A stretch of 34,825 nt of DNA, taken from Desulfurobacteriaceae bacterium (GTDB lineage Bacteria; Aquificota; Aquificia; Desulfurobacteriales; Desulfurobacteriaceae). Below the pieces are notes generated by a model that was not told the DNA's origin, ran no database searches, and was given only the letters and a program-made list of their open reading frames with translations. Both the position numbers and the translations under genes were made by a program. Location of the stretch: positions 1 through 34,825 of the forward strand of contig JAMORC010000025.1 of the NCBI GenBank assembly GCA_027063785.1. The letters run 5' to 3'. Shown here piece after piece: positions 7,833 to 14,523 of this stretch (within the stretch, counting starts at the first letter, position 1; each line of letters opens with the position of its first letter).

Positions 7833-10440
7833 TTACAAGCTCCTTCAGGTATTCAAGCTGTTTCTCTCTGTCCGCGGGTGGTATCTTTCCGTCTATGACG
7901 GCATATTTTAGCTTATTTAGAATTTTCTTGTAGACCGGAGAAGGGGGAAGACCTAATGCCTTTATATCGTTTCCCGATACCGTAAGTTTTATGAAACGCC
8001 AGTCCTTCATGTAGGCTAAAACTTTCTCCCTTGTGCTGTCTTCAACTTCGGCTGACAAGAAAAGAAGCAGTTCTTCGGGTTTTCCCTCTAATACGGAAAA
8101 TACTTGACTGTTCCTCTTTGATTGGGAAAGGGCAGAAGAAATCCCTTTAAACTCATTGAGTATCCTTTTAATGATTTGAGCTTCCTTTTGGGGAATTGCT
8201 ATCTTCTTTAGCCATGATTCAACTTTGTTTTTGGGTTCCCTGTAGAATAGCGCTGCGAAGTAAGGTATAGAGTAGTTAACTTTCGAGTTCGGGAAGTTTA
8301 GCTTGTGCCATATTGCTATTTTCCTGATTCTTTCGAAGAGATCCTTCTTTGCCCTGTCCCACTTTATTCCGGGGAATATTGCCGTGAGTATTCCGTAATC
8401 ATTCAGCCTGTTTATTACTCTTAAAGGGTTGTCTTCCAGCAGGATTTGCTTTAGCTCGTGGTAGATTCTCTGTCCTTCTACTGTTTTGAAGAGCTTCCTC
8501 TCTACCGCCATTTTCAGTAATTTTTCCGTGTTTTTTCCCAGCTCGAACCTGTAACGGGTAGCAAACCTGATGGCCCTCAGCATTCTCGTTGGATCTTCTA
8601 CGAAAGAGAGGGAGTGAAGCACCCTTATTTTCTTTTCCTTGATGTCTTTAAGGCCGCCGAAGAAGTCTATAAGCTTTCCGAATTCATTCTTATTAATCTT
8701 CACGGCAAGCGTGTTTATCGTAAAGTCTCTTCTCATTAGATCTTTCTTGAGCGGTGCCATGTCCACTTCCGGTAAGGCTCCGGGGGCTTTGTAAACTTCT
8801 GTCCTTGCGGAGGCAAAGTCTATCCTTTTTCCGTCGGGAAAAACAACGGTTGCCGTTTTGAACCTTTCAAAGGTATGAACTTTTCCTCCGAGTTCCTTTA
8901 CAACGGCCTTTGCAAGTTCCGTGGCGTCCCCTTCTACCACTATATCAATATCAAAGTTTTTTCGACCTATTATTAAATCTCTGACAAAACCGCCTACTAT
9001 GTAAGCGTTTACTCCCTTTTTGTCCGCAATTTCTCCTATTTTCCTAATGAGGGAGAAGTACTCTTCGGGAAGTGCAGATTTCAGCCTTTCGGCAACGTTT
9101 CTGAAGTGGGGGGATGAGGAAAGCCTGCGCTTGTAGAATCCTGAAATCCGGTTTATTTCATCCCCGTAGAAGTTGAGAAGGAGATCTGTCCTGGTTATAA
9201 CTCCTACCGCTTTACCCGACTCAACAACGGGCACAAGCCCCTGGTGTTTGGAGACTATTATTTCTTCTACTTCATCGATGGGAGTGTTAGGAATAACGAA
9301 CTCAAAATCCCTTTCCATGACGTTGCTCAGCAGTTCGCTTTCCATTCCCATGTAAGAGGCTTTGTCGAGGAGTGCCCTGTTGACTATTCCTACAATTTCT
9401 CCCTTTTCATTTATGACTGGTGCGGCGTTTATACCGTTTTTCATAAGGGTTTTCCTGGCCTCGGAAACCGTTGCCTTTTCATTTAACACTATCGGTGGAG
9501 AGGTCATTACGTCTGAGGCCACTTTTGATGGCCTGACTACTTCTTTCAGGATATTCGAGAGCCTTTCCAGAACATCAAATACGGTGGAAGATTTAACCGT
9601 TGCCGATGCGGCTTCTCTGTGTCCCCCTCCGCCAAAGCGGGAAACCACCTCGGAGGCATCAACCTTTGGTGTTCGAGATCTGCCGATAATGAACGTGGTG
9701 CCCTGAACCTCAATGACGGCAAAGAGGGCCGGGAGGGCGGCTGCATCCATTAACCTGCTGACAAGGTGTGAAACTTCGCCTACGTAACTGTCAAACCTGG
9801 CATAGGTTATACCTACTCTGTTACCCCTTATCTCTGCGATTTTCAGGTTGTCCTTTAGGGCTTTTAGTACATCTATTTCTACTTCGGAAAGCTCTGACGG
9901 TATGTACCTCTTTACAAATTCAAGGTTTGCTCCCAGTGACAGTAAGTAGGCTGCAGCAAGGAAATCGAGGGGAGTTGTTGATGAGTAGCGGAAGGAGCCG
10001 GTATCTGCGTATATGCCTGAAAGCATAACGGATGCTTCTAGGGGAGAAGGAGAAATTCCCTTCCCTTTTAAGATTAAGGCTATGATGGAGGTTGATGCTC
10101 CCGTTTCTTTGTGGTGGACTTCTGCCGGAAGGTCAAATTGGGATGTATGGTGGTCGTAAACAACGATTTCTGTTTCCGGGGAAATCCTGTCTTTCACGGT
10201 TTTCGGGATTCTGTCTAAGGAATCAGTATCTACGATAATTACTTTGTCGACCTTTTGGTTGAACTTTCCTTCCTCTACGAACTCCAGCAGGTCGGGATTT
10301 TCCGTTAGGAGCCTGACTACCTCTTCCCCTTTGGAATCCGGAAGCACTACTGTAGCATTGGGATAGAGCTTCCTAACGCCTACAACTGCTCCGAGGGCGT
10401 CAAGGTCCATGTTTTTGTGAGTCGTTATTACGGTTGCCAT
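7813..10440 (-). CDS. cca: DHH phosphoesterase-CBS-tRNA nucleotidyltransferase fusion
   Basis: 875 residues in three parts. Residues 1-300 are a DHH/DHHA1 phosphoesterase of the NrnA/DhhP group: THKNMDLDALG (7-17), DTD (71-73), DHH (96-98), YADTG (144-148) and the GGGGH DHHA1 signature (270-274). Residues 304-425 hold two CBS domains, which usually bind adenosine nucleotides. Residues 450-875 are a class II poly(A) polymerase/tRNA nucleotidyltransferase: GGFVRD (483-488), catalytic DID (497-499), RRDFTINTLA, then the EDPTRMLRAIRF nucleotide-template helix and RIYHELKQIL. Similar fusions are known in Aquifex and deltaproteobacteria. In Aquifex the CCA end is made by separate CC-adding and A-adding enzymes, so this may be an A-adding enzyme rather than a full CCA enzyme. 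The ATG has AAAGGAG 6 bases upstream, and the gene heads the secretion operon. Confidence 0.92.
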   Translation of the reverse strand: MATVITTHKNMDLDALGAVVGVRKLYPNATVVLPDSKGEEVVRLLTENPDLLEFVEEGKFNQKVDKVIIVDTDSLDRIPKTVKDRISPETEIVVYDHHTSQFDLPAEVHHKETGASTSIIALILKGKGISPSPLEASVMLSGIYADTGSFRYSSTTPLDFLAAAYLLSLGANLEFVKRYIPSELSEVEIDVLKALKDNLKIAEIRGNRVGITYARFDSYVGEVSHLVSRLMDAAALPALFAVIEVQGTTFIIGRSRTPKVDASEVVSRFGGGGHREAASATVKSSTVFDVLERLSNILKEVVRPSKVASDVMTSPPIVLNEKATVSEARKTLMKNGINAAPVINEKGEIVGIVNRALLDKASYMGMESELLSNVMERDFEFVIPNTPIDEVEEIIVSKHQGLVPVVESGKAVGVITRTDLLLNFYGDEINRISGFYKRRLSSSPHFRNVAERLKSALPEEYFSLIRKIGEIADKKGVNAYIVGGFVRDLIIGRKNFDIDIVVEGDATELAKAVVKELGGKVHTFERFKTATVVFPDGKRIDFASARTEVYKAPGALPEVDMAPLKKDLMRRDFTINTLAVKINKNEFGKLIDFFGGLKDIKEKKIRVLHSLSFVEDPTRMLRAIRFATRYRFELGKNTEKLLKMAVERKLFKTVEGQRIYHELKQILLEDNPLRVINRLNDYGILTAIFPGIKWDRAKKDLFERIRKIAIWHKLNFPNSKVNYSIPYFAALFYREPKNKVESWLKKIAIPQKEAQIIKRILNEFKGISSALSQSKRNSQVFSVLEGKPEELLLFLSAEVEDSTREKVLAYMKDWRFIKLTVSGNDIKALGLPPSPVYKKILNKLKYAVIDGKIPPADREKQLEYLKELVNAAKGG

Positions 10441-10502
10441 TCAATCTCCTTTGGGTCAAAATAGTAACAGCCATATTCCTGATAAAAATAGAGAGGAGTA
10501 CC
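10441..10502. promoter_or_regulatory. Divergent promoter region between cca and folP
   Basis: This 62-base gap is the only space between two long divergent operons, so promoters for both must lie here or just inside the genes. On the minus strand TACTAT lies a suitable distance from the cca start, but its -35 is poor. On the plus strand TTGGGT followed 17 bases later by TATTCC is a weak candidate for folP. The gap also contains both ribosome binding sites: AAAGGAG for cca and AGAGGAG for folP. The boxes are guesses from consensus; the location of the region is firm. Confidence 0.4.
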
Positions 10503-11711
10503 TTGAAAGCAAAGGTTAAGGAGTTCAGGAGTGAAGAGGAGCTTGAAAAGTACCTGTTGAAATCGGGTAATACCCCTCAAGGTGCTGCCATTTTAAAAAG
10601 TAAGGGAAAAGTCCTTACGATTGAAGTTGAAGGAATTGATACCAGGGCGGCAAATATACTGAAGCAGGATGCCATTTCGGTAGGTGGAGATTGCTGTGTT
10701 CCCCGGAAAGCTTCCTCTTTTGAGAAAGGAAGCTGTTCTGTGCTGCTGATGGTTACGAGAAGGCAGCTTGAGAGGCTTTTATTAAAGCTTAAAAGCCAGC
10801 CCTTTGGGTTGAAAGAAGTCTCTAAGAAAGTAGAGGAGGCAGTCTCCAACTATACAACGGAGGAGTTCAAGCTTTCGTATAGGGGAAAGGAGCTTGACCT
10901 AAAAAGACCCAAAATAATGGGCGTTCTAAACGTTACTCCCGATTCGTTCTCCGACGGAGGACTTTATACTGGCGTAGACCTTGCCGTAAAAAGGTGTGAA
11001 GAGCTTCTCCTTGAAGGAGCTTCCATAGTCGATATCGGCGGGGAATCGACGAGGCCGGGTTCTGAACCGGTTCCTCTTGAAGAAGAGCTGAAAAGGGTTA
11101 TTCCGGTTATCGAAGAAATAAGAAAGAGGCTTGGAGACGGCTTTCTCATCTCGATAGACACCTATAAATCCAAGGTTGCGGAGGAAGCTTTAAACAGCGG
11201 TGCCGATATTGTTAACGATATAAGCGGTTTCCACTTCGACGGTAAAATGGCAGATGTAGTCGCAAAGTTCGGGTGCCCTGCCGTAATAACTCACATTAAG
11301 GGTACGCCGAAAAACATGCAGGAAAATCCCGCTTACGAGGATGTTGTTTCGGAAATCTTTGACTACTTTGAGGAGACGATAAGAGCTGTTGAGTTAAGGG
11401 GAGTTAAAAAGGAACAGTTAATAGTGGATCCCGGCATCGGTTTCGGGAAGAGAGTCGAGGATAACCTGTGCATTTTAAAGAGGTTGAATGAGTTTAGGAA
11501 CCTGGGGCTTCCCGTTCTCATAGGAGCTTCAAGGAAAAGCTTTATAGGTGCGGTAACGGGCGAAAAGAACCCTGTTAAAAGGCTTCCGGGAAGTCTTGCT
11601 GCGGCCGGGATTGCTGTTTTGAAAGGAGCCAAAATAGTAAGGGTTCACGACGTGAAAGAAACTAAACAGTTTCTTGATATTCTCCTTGCAGTTGAGGAGG
11701 TAACTTGTTAG
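10503..11711 (+). CDS. folP: Dihydropteroate synthase with N-terminal extension
   Basis: 402 residues from the TTG at 10503, which has AGAGGAG five bases upstream; an earlier in-frame TTG (10434) lies inside the divergent gene and has no binding site. The catalytic barrel begins near residue 125. It carries the family motifs GVLNVTPDSFSDGG (140-153), GGESTRPGS (pterin/pyrophosphate loop), SIDTYKS, GIGFGK and GASRKSF. It joins 7,8-dihydropterin pyrophosphate to p-aminobenzoate in folate synthesis. Residues 1-120 form an additional domain with a NILKQ...GG core and QPFGL ending. This extension is found in other long FolP proteins, for example in deltaproteobacteria; its role is unknown to me. 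Canonical bacterial FolP is about 280 residues. It is the first gene of the plus-strand operon and overlaps cdaA. Confidence 0.93.
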   Translation: MKAKVKEFRSEEELEKYLLKSGNTPQGAAILKSKGKVLTIEVEGIDTRAANILKQDAISVGGDCCVPRKASSFEKGSCSVLLMVTRRQLERLLLKLKSQPFGLKEVSKKVEEAVSNYTTEEFKLSYRGKELDLKRPKIMGVLNVTPDSFSDGGLYTGVDLAVKRCEELLLEGASIVDIGGESTRPGSEPVPLEEELKRVIPVIEEIRKRLGDGFLISIDTYKSKVAEEALNSGADIVNDISGFHFDGKMADVVAKFGCPAVITHIKGTPKNMQENPAYEDVVSEIFDYFEETIRAVELRGVKKEQLIVDPGIGFGKRVEDNLCILKRLNEFRNLGLPVLIGASRKSFIGAVTGEKNPVKRLPGSLAAAGIAVLKGAKIVRVHDVKETKQFLDILLAVEEVTC

Positions 11712-12508
11712 AGTCTGTGCCTCAGTTGGGTTTCTGGGACATTGTTGATATCTTGATCGTGGCTTTCCTTATATACAGGATTCTTCTTTACCTGTCGGAA
11801 ACGAGGGCTTTACAAATTCTTGTCGGACTTCTTCTTTTACTGGTTTTGAGCGTAATTGCCAAGTTTTTTCACTTATATACTCTTTCTTTTATATTCAACA
11901 ACTTTATAACTATCGGAATCTTTGCACTCCTTGTAATCTTTCAGCCCGAGATCAGGAGAATCCTTGCCAGGATAGGAGAGAAGCAGTTCGGAATTTTTAG
12001 TTCTGAAGAGGAGGCCGAAAAGGTAATAGAGGAGATTGTCAGAGCATGTGCGGTTATGTCTGAAGACAGGATAGGGGCTTTAATTGTGATAGAGAGGGAA
12101 GTAAACCTCGATAACTACATTGAGTCGGGAACGGTTGTAAATGGAGAGATTTCGAAAGAGCTTCTTATAACTATTTTCTGGCCCGGAACTCCTCTTCACG
12201 ACGGAGCTACAATAGTAAGGAAAAACAGGCTTTACAAAGCAGGCTCTTTCCTTCCCCTTTCCCTGAATCCGAACCTGCCTCAAACTGTCGGAACGCGGCA
12301 CAGGGCAGCCATAGGGATAACCGAGGAGACAGATGCAGTGGCCGTTACGGTTTCAGAGGAAACGGGAGCTATTTCGGTTTCCTATTCCGGTAAGCTCATT
12401 AAAAACCTTGATCCTCCCAAGCTGAAGAAAGTTCTTAAAGGTCTTCTCGTGAGGAAGAGCGAGGAAAAGAAGCCTTTCCTTCAAGTTCTTATGGGGAATA
12501 GGGAATGA
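11705..12508 (+). CDS. cdaA: Membrane diadenylate cyclase CdaA (c-di-AMP synthase)
   Basis: 267 residues. Three membrane helices (about 12-30, 36-55, 62-80) are followed by a coiled linker and the DAC domain (about 100-245). The catalytic signatures DGA (166-168, in PLHDGATIV) and RHR (198-200, in GTRHRAA) are both intact, so it should condense two ATP into c-di-AMP. The TTG start overlaps the folP stop region by 7 bases and has GGAGG four bases before it. It is followed by ybbR and glmM, the cdaA-cdaR-glmM arrangement known from Firmicutes, where YbbR and GlmM modulate the cyclase and tie c-di-AMP to cell-wall precursor supply. Confidence 0.96.
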   Translation: MLESVPQLGFWDIVDILIVAFLIYRILLYLSETRALQILVGLLLLLVLSVIAKFFHLYTLSFIFNNFITIGIFALLVIFQPEIRRILARIGEKQFGIFSSEEEAEKVIEEIVRACAVMSEDRIGALIVIEREVNLDNYIESGTVVNGEISKELLITIFWPGTPLHDGATIVRKNRLYKAGSFLPLSLNPNLPQTVGTRHRAAIGITEETDAVAVTVSEETGAISVSYSGKLIKNLDPPKLKKVLKGLLVRKSEEKKPFLQVLMGNRE

Positions 12509-13146
12509 AAAGAATTCTGAACTTGATCTTTCGGAACTTCCACTACAAAGTCCTTGCCCTTCTTTTTGCTACCCTGCTTTGGCTTTTGGCTGCAAATAAG
12601 GAAACTGCCGAAGTTACGTTGAACCTCAAGATTTACCCGGAGGCCACCGGAGATTACAGGGTAATAGATTACAGACCGAAGAGCTTCAAGATTACTGTTG
12701 AGGGTTTCCGTAGGGACCTTTTTTCCCTCAAAGAAAAGAGAAAATTATTCTATCCCCTTCCGAAGGATCTCGGAAAAGAAGGGGGCTGGATTAGGGTAAG
12801 GCTTGACAGGGAGAAGCTGGTGCTTCCCGGTCCGTCGTGTAAGGTTAAATCTATATCTCCTCCTTACTTAGAAGTAAAGGTTGAGAGACTCGTAAAAAAA
12901 GCCGTTCCGGTGAAGGTCAGGGTTTCCGGTCTTAAGGAGGGATTGAAAGTTACTGTTTCCCCCAGTTACGTTATCGTTTATCTGCCGGAAGAGCTTAAGG
13001 ATGTCATAGATAGTGTTAATACAGAGGAGGTTGACCTTTCCGAAATTAACGGAACGGGAGAACTGCTGGTAAAGGTTAAAAGTAACTTTAAGGTTGAACC
13101 TGACAGGGTAAGGCTTTTTATTGAAAGAGAAAGCTCTGGAGGTTAG
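12505..13146 (+). CDS. cdaR: YbbR-domain protein (CdaA regulator)
   Basis: 213 residues. One N-terminal membrane helix (about 12-29) anchors an extracytoplasmic part with two YbbR-like beta repeats (about 32-110 and 112-195). In Firmicutes the CdaR protein binds CdaA through the membrane and changes its activity; those proteins have up to four YbbR repeats, so this is a short version. It starts with the ATGA overlap at the cdaA stop, and glmM begins 2 bases after its own stop. The role as a cyclase regulator is inferred from this gene order. Confidence 0.88.
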   Translation: MKRILNLIFRNFHYKVLALLFATLLWLLAANKETAEVTLNLKIYPEATGDYRVIDYRPKSFKITVEGFRRDLFSLKEKRKLFYPLPKDLGKEGGWIRVRLDREKLVLPGPSCKVKSISPPYLEVKVERLVKKAVPVKVRVSGLKEGLKVTVSPSYVIVYLPEELKDVIDSVNTEEVDLSEINGTGELLVKVKSNFKVEPDRVRLFIERESSGG

Positions 13147-13148
13147 AA

Positions 13149-14492
13149 ATGAGGAAACTTTTCGGAACTGACGGTATAAGGGGTGTTGCAAACAGATATC
13201 CGCTGACTCCCGAGATGGTTCAGAGGATCGGGATAGCTTACGGGGTGTACCTTAACGCAAAGTTTCCCGAAAAGAGGCACACGGTAGTGGTTGGTAAAGA
13301 TACTCGGCTTTCCTCCGACATGATAGAGGCAGCCTTTATAGGAGGGTTGACCTCTACGGGTGTAGATGTGGTAAGAGTAGGAGTCGTTCCGACTCCTGCT
13401 ATTTCCTACTTGATAAGGAACGGCAGTTTCTCCGGAGGGGTTATGGTTTCGGCATCTCATAACCCGTACCAGTATAACGGTCTGAAGTTCTTTAATGCAG
13501 AAGGTAAGAAGTTTTCAGAGGCTGAGGAGGGAGGATTGGAAGTTGTGGTTTTCAATAAGTTTGAACTTCCAAAGGCTTCCTTTGAGAATATCGGGCGTGT
13601 GCTTGACGGAGAAAACCTGGTGGAGTCTTATAAAAAGTTCCTCGAGTCGGCCGGTAGGTACCTTGCCGGCCTTAAGATTGGTGTGGACTGTGCTAACGGT
13701 GCTGCTTACAGGATAGCTCCTGAAGTTTTTAATGCCCTGGGCGCCAAGGTGTTTGTTTTCAACGCAGAACCCGATGGAAAAAACATAAATGAGGGTTGCG
13801 GAGCGGTAAATCCCGAATTTCTGGCCAAGAAAGTAAGGGAGCTTGGCCTCGACATGGGGTTTGCTTATGACGGTGACGGAGATAGGTGCATTGCTGTTGA
13901 TGAGAAAGGAGAAATTATTGACGGAGATAAGATAATAGCGATTCTTGCTGCCCATTATGCCCCGAAATCGAGCAAAGTTGTTGCAACTGTTATGAGTAAT
14001 CTTGGGCTTGAGAGGTTTTTAAGGGAGATGGGAATGGAACTTTACCGGACTCCCGTCGGTGACCGGTTCGTCAGCGAGAAGATGGAAGAGGTGGGAGCGA
14101 TTGTGGGAGGAGAACAGTCCGGTCACGTTATAGTGAGAGAGTTCGGAGTAACAGGAGACGGAGTTCTAACGTCGGTTCTTCTCGCTTCGATTGTGAAATC
14201 GGTGAAGAAGCCGCTCAGTCAGGTCGCTTCACTTGTGAAAACAGTTCCTCAGAAAACTGTGAGCTTACCGGTCAAGGATAAGCCTCCCATTGAAAGCCTT
14301 AAAAACCTGAGAGAGGCTTTGGTTAAAGCAGAAGCTATGCTTGGAGACAGCGGGAGGTTGCTTGTTCGCTATTCGGGTACTGAAGATAAAGTAAGGGTAA
14401 TGGTGGAGTCTGACAGGGAAGATCTTATGGAAGAGGTTATTTCGCTCCTTGTGGAAGCTCTGAGACGGGACGGTATTCTTCGGGAAAGCTGA
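13149..14492 (+). CDS. glmM: Phosphoglucosamine mutase
   Basis: 447 residues, full length. It has the active-site phosphoserine loop VSASHNPYQYNG (Ser103), the metal-binding loop DGDGDR (in FAYDGDGDRCIAVD), the sugar-specificity loop GGEQSGH and the phosphate-binding loop RYSGTE near the C-terminus. The GEQSGH form, and the opening KLFGTDGIRGVAN, mark GlmM rather than a phosphomannomutase. It converts glucosamine-6-phosphate to glucosamine-1-phosphate for UDP-GlcNAc, so it feeds peptidoglycan and lipopolysaccharide. The ATG follows GGAGG and the ybbR stop by 2 bases. In Firmicutes GlmM also binds and inhibits CdaA. Confidence 0.97.
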   Translation: MRKLFGTDGIRGVANRYPLTPEMVQRIGIAYGVYLNAKFPEKRHTVVVGKDTRLSSDMIEAAFIGGLTSTGVDVVRVGVVPTPAISYLIRNGSFSGGVMVSASHNPYQYNGLKFFNAEGKKFSEAEEGGLEVVVFNKFELPKASFENIGRVLDGENLVESYKKFLESAGRYLAGLKIGVDCANGAAYRIAPEVFNALGAKVFVFNAEPDGKNINEGCGAVNPEFLAKKVRELGLDMGFAYDGDGDRCIAVDEKGEIIDGDKIIAILAAHYAPKSSKVVATVMSNLGLERFLREMGMELYRTPVGDRFVSEKMEEVGAIVGGEQSGHVIVREFGVTGDGVLTSVLLASIVKSVKKPLSQVASLVKTVPQKTVSLPVKDKPPIESLKNLREALVKAEAMLGDSGRLLVRYSGTEDKVRVMVESDREDLMEEVISLLVEALRRDGILRES

Positions 14493-14501
14493 TCCTGGAA
14501 T

Positions 14502-14523
14502 AAAAACTCCTGAGGAGGTTTTT
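14502..14523 (+). promoter_or_regulatory. Hairpin that buries the ribosome binding site of the transglutaminase gene
   Basis: In the 31-base gap after glmM, AAAAACTCC (14502-14510) can pair with GGAGGTTTTT (14514-14523) around a three-base TGA loop, with a single bulged G. The 3' arm is the Shine-Dalgarno sequence plus a run of five T ending directly at the ATG at 14524. It could act as a weak intrinsic terminator (stem followed by T), as a translation-blocking hairpin, or both. The pairing is visible in the sequence; the function is inferred. The upper stem is short and would be only marginally stable at high temperature. Confidence 0.4.

Noticed and set aside
9244-10028. Several open frames opposite the DHH-CBS-nucleotidyltransferase gene
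   Set aside because: They show no family motifs, have no ribosome binding sites, and mirror strong codon bias of the sense gene.
10434-10436. Earlier in-frame TTG for folP
   Set aside because: It lies inside the first codons of the divergent cca gene and lacks a ribosome binding site; the TTG at 10503 has AGAGGAG.
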